DNA of 64,000 nucleotides from Chelativorans petroleitrophicus (GTDB lineage Bacteria > Pseudomonadota > Alphaproteobacteria > Rhizobiales > Rhizobiaceae): the NCBI RefSeq assembly GCF_025398195.1, contig NZ_JAODNV010000004.1, forward strand, positions 62,001-126,000. Reading direction: 5' to 3'. Shown piece after piece: positions 18,259-26,319 of the stretch (position 1 is the first letter of the stretch; every line of letters begins with the position of its first letter). The translations under genes were made by a program, and so were the position numbers. The notes beneath the pieces are model-generated. The model had not been told where the DNA came from and searched no databases. It was given only the letters and a program-made list of their open reading frames with translations.

Positions 18259-18714
18259 ATGGCGCTGGACGACGACATTCGTATTCTGTCCGGCGTGAGA
18301 CTCTTTGAGGGCTTCACGCGCGAGCAGTTACGCCTTATGGCCTTTGGCGCCGAGACGATCTCGCTCGCTGCCGGACGCAAGCTCTATTCAGAAGGGGCAC
18401 CCGCCGACTGCGCCTTTGTCGTGGCCGCGGGGGAGGTGGCACTTTACCGGCAGGAGAATGCCCGGCGCAAAGTCATTTCCGTGCACGGGCCCGGCGCGAT
18501 CCTGGGCGAGCTGGCGCTGATCGCCGAAACGGAACGGCTCACCAGCGCCATGGCGCACACGGAGGTGAAGGTCATCCGCCTGAGCCGCTCCATGTTCCAT
18601 CGCATTCTGGAAGAATTTCCAGAGGCGGCGATCATCCTACGCCGGCGCATAGCTGAGGACTTGCAGGCGATGTTGGCTCGCATGCAGGCAGTAACAGAGA
18701 AGCTGGGGCGCTGA
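18259..18714 (+). CDS. Cyclic-nucleotide-binding-domain protein without DNA-binding domain
   Basis: A 151-residue protein made of one Crp-type cNMP-binding barrel (residues 10-125). The glycine turns are visible (SEGAPADCAFVVAAGEV and GPGAILGELALI), followed by a helix ending near residue 148. A Crp/Fnr regulator would continue with a winged helix-turn-helix; here the chain stops, so it is more likely a ligand-sensing partner than a transcription factor. The phosphate-binding R-S-A/T is replaced by ERLTSA, so the ligand is uncertain. It follows cenR by 64 bp and precedes a terminator, so the two form a unit. Confidence 0.75.
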   Translation: MALDDDIRILSGVRLFEGFTREQLRLMAFGAETISLAAGRKLYSEGAPADCAFVVAAGEVALYRQENARRKVISVHGPGAILGELALIAETERLTSAMAHTEVKVIRLSRSMFHRILEEFPEAAIILRRRIAEDLQAMLARMQAVTEKLGR

Positions 18715-18788
18715 CCCGACCTCAAGGAAAAGCGGATACCGGCTTTCCATCCGGAAGCGGCCGCCGGCGATGCGCATGGACGCATTTG

Positions 18789-18816
18789 AAAAGGCCGGCA
18801 CGGGGGCCGGCCTTTT
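18789..18816 (+). terminator. Intrinsic terminator of the cenR operon
   Basis: An 11-bp perfect stem (AAAAGGCCGGC / GCCGGCCTTTT) with a 6-nt loop, 75 bp after the cNMP-domain gene. The stem ends in TTTT, a textbook intrinsic terminator. The symmetry means it could also stop transcription from the opposite strand, downstream of rpmF. Confidence 0.85.
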
Positions 18817-18923
18817 CGGGTGTTGCCCGAGAGCTTGTGGTTCTGGCGCAATTCCAAAAAGCGGATGGCGATTTCCGTCAGGAAATGCGCAAGATAAATA
18901 GTTTGGAAAAGCTGAAAGAGACT

Positions 18924-19106
18924 TTAAGCCTCTTTCGGCTCCAGCACCTGCCGGCCGCGATACATGCCGGTCTTCAGGTCTATGTGGTGCGGACGGCGCA
19001 GCTCGCCGGAATCCTTGTCTTCCACATAGGCAGGTCTCTTGAGCGCATCGGCAGAACGGCGCATCCCCCGCTTAGACGGCGTCGTTTTTCTTTTCGGTAC
19101 AGCCAT
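18924..19106 (-). CDS. rpmF: 50S ribosomal protein L32
   Basis: A 60-residue basic protein, complete and of normal length, starting [20 protein letters not shown]. It lacks the CxxC zinc knuckle of some L32 proteins, as is usual in alphaproteobacteria. The ATG follows a GGAG ribosome site. It is a component of the large ribosomal subunit near the peptidyl transferase centre. Its 3' end faces the cenR operon terminator. Confidence 0.97.
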   Translation of the reverse strand: MAVPKRKTTPSKRGMRRSADALKRPAYVEDKDSGELRRPHHIDLKTGMYRGRQVLEPKEA

Positions 19107-19247
19107 TGTATTCTCCGGTATCCGGTCAAGACCCTTGCGGCCCTTAGAGGGAACACCGCAATCCGGCCGATCTGAATTCGGGGCCGCCTATACACGGGAA
19201 CAGGCCGTTTGACCAGTGGGAGCGGCGATTTTTCGCGCTGCAACGCG

Positions 19248-19647
19248 CTATTCGTCGCGCTCAGCCTCAATCCCGTAGCTTTCGAGCAGTTCCGGATCGA
19301 TCAATCCCGCATGCAGCATAAGGAGGATGATCCGGGCGTCTCAATCGCCGCCTCCATCCGTGCGGCAAGGGCGGCAAGCCTGCCAGCCCATGATGGCGGA
19401 CAAATTCCTGCTCTCCCAGCACGCAGAACGCCATCATTGCGCCCACGGGCCGGTAGGAGGCAGACGGCGGTTCCCCGTCGCCCCCTTCAACCATCAGGCG
19501 GACGGCGGCAAGCTTGACGACTTCCGGTACAGTCGCGGCGACAAGTCCGGCCTGATTGAACGCCGCATCGGGAAGGCGCAGGTCTTCGGACCGCCGAACG
19601 GGTGAAGAAAGCCGATCGAGGAGCCACGCTTCACCATCGGCAGCCCC
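19248..19647 (-). pseudogene. Frameshifted ORF directly downstream of mtgA
   Basis: Reading on from the mtgA stop in the same frame gives a protein-like chain (LPDAAFNQAGLVAATVPEVV, then LMVEGGDGEPPSASYRPVGA, then MMAFCVLGEQEFVRHHG). Its continuation needs two frame changes. After a shift near 19375 the next frame gives AALAARMEAAIETPGS, and after a second near 19322 the third frame gives LMLHAGLIDPELLESYGIEA and stops at 19248. Each shift is explained by one missing base. There is no clean start codon after mtgA, so the gene may also be truncated at its 5' end. I do not recognise the family. Either a true decaying gene or a pair of sequencing deletions. Confidence 0.55.
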
Positions 19648-20397
19648 TCATTCCAGGCACCCCACATAGGCGCCCGCCCGGCGCGCACGCGTCTCGATGA
19701 TGGAGGCAAGGCGGTTGAGGCCCGCAGACGGCTTCGCCGGGTTGCGCACATGCGGATTGGGCAGCGTGACGGCGAGCAGAGCCGCCTGCCGCCGCGAGAG
19801 GCTTTTTGCAGGCCTGCCGAAATAATGCTGCGCCGCAGCCTCCGCGCCATAGATGCCCGGCCCCCATTCCACGATGTTGAGATAGATTTCCATGATCCGG
19901 CGCTTAGACATCATGGCGTCAAAATAGATGGCGAGCGGCAGCTCCAGCGCCTTGCGGATGTAGGACCGGCTGGACCATAGGAATAAATTCTTTACCGTCT
20001 GCATAGGGATCGTGGAGGCGCCGCGCGGGCGCTCTCCTGACAGAGCATCGTTAACGACGGCGCGAAACTCCCCAAGATCCACGCCGTGATGGAAGCAGAA
20101 CTGGCCGTCCTCAGCCATCATCACCGCATGCACGACTGCGCTGCCCATCTCTTCAAGCGGCGTCCAGCGCCGGTCATAGCCCCGGAAAGTGACGAGATCG
20201 GCCAGCATGAGCGTGGAGACCGGGTGCACCGACGGCGCACGATAGAGAAACGTGAGGCCCAAGGGCAGCAGGGCGAGAACGAGAAACATGGCGACGAGGC
20301 GCCGCAGCCAGCGCCGGATGAGCAAGCGACCGCGCCGCCGCGAAGCCTTGCGCCGCGGTTCCGCACGCTTTTCCGCTTCCACCACCGGTACCCGCAC
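19648..20397 (-). CDS. mtgA: Monofunctional biosynthetic peptidoglycan transglycosylase
   Basis: A 249-residue GT51 glycosyltransferase that polymerises lipid II into glycan strands at the periplasmic face. A basic N-terminus is followed by one membrane anchor (residues 33-52). The GT51 motifs follow in order: [14 protein letters not shown] with the catalytic Glu, [25 protein letters not shown], and [15 protein letters not shown] with the second Glu. There is no transpeptidase domain. The start is a GTG at 20397 preceded by GGAG. It is divergent from the prenyl synthase gene by 54 bp, which is suggestive because that pathway also feeds the undecaprenyl carrier. Confidence 0.93.
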   Translation of the reverse strand: MRVPVVEAEKRAEPRRKASRRRGRLLIRRWLRRLVAMFLVLALLPLGLTFLYRAPSVHPVSTLMLADLVTFRGYDRRWTPLEEMGSAVVHAVMMAEDGQFCFHHGVDLGEFRAVVNDALSGERPRGASTIPMQTVKNLFLWSSRSYIRKALELPLAIYFDAMMSKRRIMEIYLNIVEWGPGIYGAEAAAQHYFGRPAKSLSRRQAALLAVTLPNPHVRNPAKPSAGLNRLASIIETRARRAGAYVGCLE

Positions 20398-20451
20398 ACC
20401 ATTCTCCGGTCATTCTTCCTCCCGGAATACCGGGAGCCGCAGGGACTCGCA

Positions 20452-21423
20452 ATGCCGAAGGCATCCGGCCTTGACGGTGACGGCGAATGGGGCCATCGCT
20501 CGGCCATGCAAGAGATGACACCGCTTTCCTTCGATGAACTGCTCGCCGTGCATGCCGGTGCGGTCGAGGATCTGCTTCGCAATCTGCTCGACGAACGCCC
20601 ACGCGAAGGCGAAATCGCTCGCCCGGAGCGCCTGCTCGCGGCCATGCGCCATGGCGCGTTGAACGGCGGCAAGCGGCTGAGGCCGTTCCTTCTCATCGAG
20701 AGCGCCCGGTTGTTCGGGGCGCAAGGCGAAGCAGTTCTGCGCGTTGCGGCGGCACTCGAATGCGTGCACTGCTATTCGCTGATCCACGACGATCTGCCGG
20801 CGATGGACGATGACGACCTGCGCCGCGGACAGCCGACGGTGCACAGGGCGTTTGACGAAGCGACGGCGATCCTCGCCGGCGACAGCTTGCTCACCTATGC
20901 CTTCGACATCATCGCCGATGAGGCGACCGCGTTGCCCGCGTCTACGCGGCTGGAGATCGTGCTGCGGCTCGCCCGGGCGGCCGGCATCGGCGGCATGGCC
21001 GGCGGCCAGGCGCTTGATCTGGAGGCTGAAAAGGCTCCCCCGGGCGAGGAGGGCATCGTACGACTCCAGGCCATGAAGACCGGAGCGCTGATCCGTTTTG
21101 CCTGCGAGGCGGGCGCCCTTGCCGGCGGGGCAAGCCCGGTCCACCGCGAAAGGCTGGTCGCATTCGGCGAGGCGATCGGGCTTGCCTTCCAGCTTGCCGA
21201 CGACCTCCTGGACCTGACGGCAAGCTCCGAAACGATGGGCAAGGCGACGGGCAAGGATGCGGCCGCCGGAAAGGCAACGCTCGCCGGATTGCATGGAGAG
21301 GATTGGGCCCGCAAACAACTCGAAGGGCTCATTACCCAGGCCGAGGAACTGCTGGAGCCTTTCGGCGAGAAAGCGGACATTCTGCGCGAGGCCGCCCGCT
21401 TCGTCGCTCGGCGTCAGCACTGA
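20452..21423 (+). CDS. Polyprenyl (farnesyl/geranylgeranyl) diphosphate synthase
   Basis: A 323-residue all-helical prenyltransferase of the IspA type. The first aspartate-rich motif is DDLPAMDDDD (DD-x4-D, the bacterial short-chain form) and the second is DDLLD, with GGKRLRP and LIHDD in place. It condenses IPP with allylic diphosphates to C15 (or C20) products for quinones and undecaprenyl-P. The residue before the first motif region (YSLIHDD) suggests farnesyl length, but product length cannot be fixed by eye. The ATG at 20452 has an AGGGA site; internal ATGs at 20506 and 20515 are possible starts. Confidence 0.88.
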   Translation: MPKASGLDGDGEWGHRSAMQEMTPLSFDELLAVHAGAVEDLLRNLLDERPREGEIARPERLLAAMRHGALNGGKRLRPFLLIESARLFGAQGEAVLRVAAALECVHCYSLIHDDLPAMDDDDLRRGQPTVHRAFDEATAILAGDSLLTYAFDIIADEATALPASTRLEIVLRLARAAGIGGMAGGQALDLEAEKAPPGEEGIVRLQAMKTGALIRFACEAGALAGGASPVHRERLVAFGEAIGLAFQLADDLLDLTASSETMGKATGKDAAAGKATLAGLHGEDWARKQLEGLITQAEELLEPFGEKADILREAARFVARRQH

Positions 21424-21524
21424 CGCATTAGGCGGTTTGGCGGAACCGGCACTGGCCGCCCCTTGTTTCGGCGGACGGGCTCAGCATATCGTGGGATAAT
21501 CAGGGCCCTTCAAAGGCAGGTGAC

Positions 21525-22691
21525 ATGGCCGGGACATTCGTCATCGCACAGGGCGGCGGCCCCACCGCCGTCATAAACCAGACCCTTGCTGGCGCGGCGC
21601 TGAAAATTAGCCGGCGTTATCCTGGCGCCCGCGTTCTTGGCGCGCTTCACGGCGTGCGCGGCGTGCGCGACGGGCGGTTCGTCACTCTGTCGGATCTTTC
21701 CGAAGCCGAGCTGCGGGCAATCGCGTCCACGCCGGGCGCTGCCCTCGGCTCGACGCGCGACAAGCCTGACGCCGCCTATTGCGACCTAATCCTGAAAGGT
21801 CTCAGGGCCGTGGGTGCAGACGCCTTCATCTATATCGGCGGCAACGACACCGCCGGCACGCAGGAGATACTGGCCGAGGCCTCAGGGGGGCGCATCGTCT
21901 GCGTGCATGCGCCCAAGACCATAGACAACGACCTCGTGGAGAACGACCACACGCCGGGATTCATCTCGGCGGCCGAATTCGTGGCGGGCGCGTTCCTGAG
22001 CGTGGACCTGGACTTCCGCGCGCTGCCCGGCATCTATGTCGGGATCGTGATGGGACGTCATGCGGGCTTCCTGACGGCCTCGGCTGCCGCCTGGTCGCTC
22101 GATGAAGGCGGCGCACCGCACCTCGTCTATGTCCCTGAACGGCCTTTCGAGCGCAGCCGCTTTATCGAGGACATCCGTGCAACGCTTGCCCGTCACAGGC
22201 GCTGCATCATCGCCATGTCGGAAGGCGTGTCGGGGCCGGACGGCAGGTCGCTGGTAGAGACGCTGGTTCCGCCGGAGATGCTGGAGCGCGACCCGCACGG
22301 CAATATCCGCCTTTCCGGCAGCGATCTCGCCCAGGCCGTGGAGCGGATTCTGGCTGAAGACCTGCCGGGAAAGCGGGCGCGGGTGGATACGTTCGGCTAT
22401 CTGCCGCGTGGCAATGTCGCCACCGTCAACACCACCGATGCAAAGGAGGCCTTCGAGGCGGGCGCGTTCGCCGTCGAGGCGGTCGAGCGAGGAGGCGGCT
22501 CGGTCACCCTGCAATTCGACGGCGAGAAGACCGTTTACGGACTCGTGCCGCTTGCGGCGGTGGCGGGCAAGACACGCCATATGCCTGAGCATTTTCTCGT
22601 ACCCGACGAAAACAGGCTGTCGGACGCGTGCCTCAGCTATCTCGCCCGCCTTCTGCCACGCAAATATGCGGTGGCCAGACCTTTCGTCTGA
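21525..22691 (+). CDS. 6-phosphofructokinase, PPi-dependent type
   Basis: A 388-residue PFK-family enzyme interconverting fructose 6-phosphate and fructose 1,6-bisphosphate. Lys131 in PKTIDND is the residue that marks pyrophosphate use (ATP enzymes have Gly there), and MGRHAGF binds the sugar phosphate. The nucleotide/PPi loop is GGNDT (105-109) where PPi enzymes normally read GGDD, so the first Asp is Asn. The catalytic Asp of TIDND is intact. It follows the prenyl synthase by 101 bp. A reversible PPi-PFK would serve organisms that rely mainly on Entner-Doudoroff glycolysis, as rhizobia do. Confidence 0.82.
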   Translation: MAGTFVIAQGGGPTAVINQTLAGAALKISRRYPGARVLGALHGVRGVRDGRFVTLSDLSEAELRAIASTPGAALGSTRDKPDAAYCDLILKGLRAVGADAFIYIGGNDTAGTQEILAEASGGRIVCVHAPKTIDNDLVENDHTPGFISAAEFVAGAFLSVDLDFRALPGIYVGIVMGRHAGFLTASAAAWSLDEGGAPHLVYVPERPFERSRFIEDIRATLARHRRCIIAMSEGVSGPDGRSLVETLVPPEMLERDPHGNIRLSGSDLAQAVERILAEDLPGKRARVDTFGYLPRGNVATVNTTDAKEAFEAGAFAVEAVERGGGSVTLQFDGEKTVYGLVPLAAVAGKTRHMPEHFLVPDENRLSDACLSYLARLLPRKYAVARPFV

Positions 22692-22695
22692 GCGA

Positions 22696-22866
22696 TTAGC
22701 GGGCAGAACCACCGTCGCCGCGATGCCGCGCGGGAGCCTCACCGGAAAGAACCATCGGCGCGAAGCCGAGCGGAGCGAATCGTGTCCCTCCAGCGGGACG
22801 CCTGGCGAGATAATCGTCACGCATGCCGAGAAGCAGCTTGTCGAGTGATACTTGAACGAACTTCAT
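22696..22866 (-). CDS. Possible 56-residue small protein
   Basis: A short minus-strand frame starting MKFVQVSLDKLLLGMRDDYL, then turning Gly/Pro/Arg rich. The support is an excellent GGAGG ribosome site 5 nt before the ATG at 22866 and a plausible amphipathic N-terminal helix. Against it are its small size, its position in the 275-bp gap between the PFK gene and the broken LysR gene, and a low-complexity C-terminus. No family recognised. Confidence 0.35.
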   Translation of the reverse strand: MKFVQVSLDKLLLGMRDDYLARRPAGGTRFAPLGFAPMVLSGEAPARHRGDGGSAR

Positions 22867-22966
22867 GGGAGCCTCCAATACCGGGCATGATGTGTGTTAC
22901 CCGCGATATAGGTGGTCCCCGCCCTTTCAGCCAATGGACTTTGCGTCACAGGGACTTGAACGAAAT

Positions 22967-23465
22967 TCAAGTGCTGGCGGCGAGCTGCTCCAGCCATCGG
23001 GTAACGCGCCGCGCCGCAGCCGTGGCGGCAATGCCGGCCGGACGGCAGAGATAATAGGCGGCGCCGCTCGGATCGGACGTACCGAACGGCGCGACCAGTT
23101 TTCCGCTTGCAAGCCGGTCATCGATGAGTAGCGTCCGGCCGATCGCCACTCCCAGGCGGGCAGCGCCAGCCGCACGACCTTTCGGCCATGACCGCCCGCA
23201 TCGCTTCGGTCGCTTCCTCGATGCGGCGGATCACCGGGTCGATCTCCTCCAGATAGCGCTGTCCCGCGGGCGTGAGCCTCGCGCCACCGCCCGTCCGGTC
23301 GGACAGCGCCACGTGCAGAAACTCCGCCAGGCGCCGCACTTGGTGGCTTACAGCCGATTCGGTTATGCCAAGGGCTTCCGCCGCATCGCGAAAACGGTCA
23401 TAGCTGGCAGCGGCGTGAAAGGCGCGCAGGGCCGCGAAAGGCGGCAGACGTGGTCGGTCTGGCAT
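22967..23465 (-). pseudogene. LysR-family regulator with internal deletion
   Basis: The 5' part from ATG 23465 encodes an intact LysR N-terminus of about 95 residues: FAALRAFHAAASYDRFRDAA with helix-turn-helix GITESAVSHQVRRLAE, then the linker helix. Near 23174 the sequence jumps, in another frame, to the last 65 residues of the effector domain (GVAIGRTLLIDDRLASGKL to the stop at 22967). A GcvA-type LysR is about 300 residues, so roughly 140 residues of the ligand-binding domain are missing and the frames no longer agree. The product could at most be a short DNA-binding fragment. Divergent from the ROK kinase by 55 bp, which it may once have controlled. Confidence 0.8.
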
Positions 23466-23520
23466 GAGGCGAGGATGACAGCGGCATGAGACGATTTCAA
23501 GCGAGAGAGGAAGGCCGGCC

Positions 23521-24450
23521 ATGATCATCGGCTTCGATATCGGCGGCACCACGATCAAGGGAGCGGCGGTATCGTCCCTTGATGCGGTAGGGCCGGTGCG
23601 GCGCCTTCCGACCCCGGGTAATGATTTTGAAGCCTTCGCGGCCGCGCTACGCAGCGTGATCGCCGAAAACGAGACTAAGCCGAATTGTGTAGCCATCGCC
23701 ATTGCCGGTGTCATTGACCCCGACTCACGCCGGGCGATCTGCGCAAACATCCCCTGCGTCCACGGCCGCACGATCGAAGCCGATCTCGAAAAGGCTTTGG
23801 GGCTGCCCGTCGTCATCGCCAACGATGCAGACTGTTTCGCGCTGGCCGAGGCGGTGGCGGGGGCCGGGCGCGGCCACCCCATCGTGTTCGGCACGATTCT
23901 CGGAACCGGGGTTGGCGGTGGGCTTGTAGCCCGCGGCAAGCTGATAAACGCGAGCGGCGGCTTTGCCGGCGAGTGGGGTCACGGTCCCGTCGCGGCAATG
24001 CTTGCGGGCGATCCGCCGGTCGCCATCCCGCGTCTGCGTTGCGGCTGCGGCCTGGAAGGATGTCTGGACGCCACCGTGAGCGCGCGCGGCATGGAGCGCC
24101 TGCACGCCCATCTGCACAACGGCGCGGTGCTTACCGCCGAGGCCATTCTTGCAGCCTGGCAGGCAGGCGACACAGACGCCACCCGCACGATCGGCGTTTT
24201 TGTCGATATCCTCGCCTCGCCGCTCGCCATGGTGGTCAACGTCACCGGCGCGACCATTGTGCCTGTTGGCGGCGGGTTGTCCAATTCCGAAGCGCTTGTG
24301 GCGGAGGTCGACAGGGCAGTGCGGGCGCGGGTTCTGCGCCGTTTCGAGCGGCCGCTCGTCGTCCGCGGAGCCTGCCGGATTGAGCCCGGGCTGATCGGCG
24401 CCGCAATCCTCGGCCTTGAGCGGGCTGGCCACGCGCTGCGCACGGCTTGA
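23521..24450 (+). CDS. ROK-family sugar kinase (glucokinase/N-acetylglucosamine kinase-like)
   Basis: A 309-residue kinase with the ROK layout. ATP loop DIGGTTIKG is at residues 5-13, catalytic Asp is in ANDADCF, EWGH contributes the sugar-binding Glu and the zinc His, and the zinc knuckle is CGCGLEGCLD. There is no N-terminal helix-turn-helix, so it is an enzyme, not a NagC/XylR-type repressor. It phosphorylates a hexose or N-acetylhexosamine, giving a sugar phosphate that the neighbouring phosphofructokinase pathway could use. The broken LysR gene lies divergently upstream, so regulation by it is probably lost. Confidence 0.85.
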   Translation: MIIGFDIGGTTIKGAAVSSLDAVGPVRRLPTPGNDFEAFAAALRSVIAENETKPNCVAIAIAGVIDPDSRRAICANIPCVHGRTIEADLEKALGLPVVIANDADCFALAEAVAGAGRGHPIVFGTILGTGVGGGLVARGKLINASGGFAGEWGHGPVAAMLAGDPPVAIPRLRCGCGLEGCLDATVSARGMERLHAHLHNGAVLTAEAILAAWQAGDTDATRTIGVFVDILASPLAMVVNVTGATIVPVGGGLSNSEALVAEVDRAVRARVLRRFERPLVVRGACRIEPGLIGAAILGLERAGHALRTA

Positions 24451-24757
24451 TGCTGTGCGCGGTTGTTCCTCAATCGGGTTCTCGGGCTCATCCGGTCGAG
24501 GCGGGACACCGTTTCGAAGCAGGTGCTGTCGGGAAGCGTGGCCAGCACTCGGCTTCGCTTCCTCCCATAGCCCGGCACCCCTCCGCGTGAAGCGCCAAGC
24601 GCGAGAGCATACTCCGCTTCATTGACAATCGTTCCCATCAGGGAAATCCTGGCGATGAAGCCCGCGCATATGAAAGAGACGCGATGCCTGCCATCCTGCA
24701 TTTCGAGGCGACCGAGGCCATTTGGAACGAAGCGCCCGACCTGAGGAGTCGCCAGCT
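24451..24757. other. Intergenic stretch with no gene recognised
   Basis: 307 bp between the ROK kinase and the aldolase-like gene. A minus-strand frame starting MGTIVNEAEYALALG reads through part of it but resembles nothing I know. The last 20 bp hold the GAGGAG ribosome site of the next gene. Confidence 0.5.
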
Positions 24758-25846
24758 ATGAACCCACTGAAGCCAAAGCCCGGCGATGCACTGGACACAC
24801 TCTCGACGCCCGTTCCCGTCATTGATGAGGATGTTATGGCGGGGAACATCGCGCGGGTGCAGGCCTATATGGACCGGCACAAGATCGCCTTCCGGCCGCA
24901 TATCAAGACGCACAAGGTAGTCGCCATCGCCGAGGCGCAGCGGGCCGCCGGCGCGCGCGGCATCAACTGCCAGAAGATCACCGAGGCGGAAATCTTCGCC
25001 AACGCCGGTTTTGACGACATCCTGATCACCTACAACATCCTCGGCCGGGAGAAGATCGCCCGACTGGCCGCCCTCAACCAGCGCCTTTCGGCACTGAAGG
25101 TGACGGCGGACAGTGCGGTGACGGTCGATGGCCTTGCGCAGGCGTTCAGCGGCAGCAAGCCGCTCACGGTTCTGGTGGAGTGCGACACGGGCGGCGGCCG
25201 CTGTGGTGTGCAAACGCCAACCGACGCGCTGGCGCTCGCCCGCCAGATCACCCGCGCCGAGGGCCTGACCTTCGGCGGTTTGATGACCTATCCTAAGCCG
25301 AAAAGCGCTGCCGCCATCGAATCCTGGTTTTCGGAAGCCCTTTCCCTGCTCAGGGCGGAAGGCATACCCTGCCCGATCGTCAGCAATGCCGGCACCCCGA
25401 GCCTCTTCGAAGCACACGAGGTGCCATCTGCGACCGAGCACCGCGCCGGCACCTATGTCTATAACGACCGGTCCATGGTGCGCGCTGGCCACTGCACCAT
25501 TGACCAGTGCGCCATGCACATCCTGGTCACCGTGGTTTCGTGCCCGACGGAAGACCGCGCCATCATCGACGCCGGTTCGAAGACGCTGACCTCCGATCTC
25601 CTCGGCTTTTCCGACTACGGCCACATCCTCGAATATCCGGACGCTGTAATCCGCGCGCTGTCGGAGGAGCATGGCACGGTTGATCTTTCGCGCTGCTCCG
25701 GCCCGCGGCCGAAGATCGGCGACCGGCTGCGGATCGTGCCGAATCACACCTGCGTGGTTTCAAACCTCTTCGATGAAATGATCTTCCATCGCGTCGGCCG
25801 CGTTACCCGCATCGAACCCGTCGCCGCTCGCGGTATGGTGTGGTAG
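24758..25846 (+). CDS. PLP-dependent D-threonine aldolase / D-serine dehydratase-like (DSD1) enzyme
   Basis: A 362-residue fold-type III PLP enzyme. The alanine-racemase-like barrel spans residues 20-260, with the PLP lysine in FRPHIKTHK. The C-terminal domain carries the metal-binding H-x-C pair in NHTCVVSN, characteristic of D-serine dehydratase and D-threonine aldolase. It removes or cleaves D-hydroxy-amino acids, giving pyruvate plus ammonia or glycine plus an aldehyde; which one cannot be told here. The ATG at 24758 has a GAGGAG ribosome site. It converges with parB across a 470-bp gap. Confidence 0.85.
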   Translation: MNPLKPKPGDALDTLSTPVPVIDEDVMAGNIARVQAYMDRHKIAFRPHIKTHKVVAIAEAQRAAGARGINCQKITEAEIFANAGFDDILITYNILGREKIARLAALNQRLSALKVTADSAVTVDGLAQAFSGSKPLTVLVECDTGGGRCGVQTPTDALALARQITRAEGLTFGGLMTYPKPKSAAAIESWFSEALSLLRAEGIPCPIVSNAGTPSLFEAHEVPSATEHRAGTYVYNDRSMVRAGHCTIDQCAMHILVTVVSCPTEDRAIIDAGSKTLTSDLLGFSDYGHILEYPDAVIRALSEEHGTVDLSRCSGPRPKIGDRLRIVPNHTCVVSNLFDEMIFHRVGRVTRIEPVAARGMVW

Positions 25847-25895
25847 GCGTCGCCCCGGGCAGGCTCACACAGGCGCGAGCACATTCGGGTGAACG

Positions 25896-26022
25896 GGCCT
25901 TAGAGCGCGGCGGCTTTGGGTCATTTCAGGTTTTTTATGAACGCTGCAATGATCCAAATTCTTGTATTTTATGAATTCCGGACGAAAACCGGTGGCCACT
26001 TTCTCGGGGAAGATGACGCGGT
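25896..26022. repeat. Probable rhizobial intergenic palindromic repeat remnant
   Basis: The stretch begins TTAGAGCGCGGCGG and contains CTTGTATTTTATGAATTCC followed by GGACGAAAACCGGTGGCCAC. This order (AGAGCG start, TTTGTTTT-like A/T run, GACGCAAAACCGGTTTCCACTTT core) resembles a repeat family I recall scattered between genes in Mesorhizobium and Rhizobium. The copy is diverged and no second copy was noticed in this window, so the call rests on recall. Confidence 0.4.
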
Positions 26023-26269
26023 ACTGGCGCTCTTTCTTACCGTCATCCAAACCACCCCTATCGTCATCAAGCCACCTCCCCACCGCCGACCGAGTTACGA
26101 TGGATGTGGCACTATTGGACCACGGTTAGGCGCTCCGCTGCTTCTGGATAACAATGCGAGATGCTTCACGGTTTCCGGAATGACGGAATTTGAGCGCCAT
26201 GGCTTCCTGCGGGATAAGGAAAAAGGGCGCCCACGACGCGCCAGCTTGGGCGGGTTTTATCTTGTTGCA

Positions 26270-26292
26270 GGGCCGGAAACAATTTCCGGCCC
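26270..26292. terminator. Hairpin between the DSD1-type gene and parB
   Basis: A 10-bp perfect stem (GGGCCGGAAA / TTTCCGGCCC) with a 3-nt loop, 28 bp beyond the parB stop in the gap between convergent genes. No strong T-run follows on either strand, but stem stability and position favour a terminator for parB. The rest of the gap (26023-26269) shows no gene. Confidence 0.5.
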
Positions 26293-26319
26293 CAGGCAGG
26301 CCAAGAGAGATGCGCGCCT

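Noticed and set aside
16806-18380. A 525-codon minus-strand frame covering cenR and the cNMP-domain gene
   Set aside because: Only its last 189 codons form a known protein (the L,D-transpeptidase). The upstream part is antisense to two convincing genes and has shadow-like composition.
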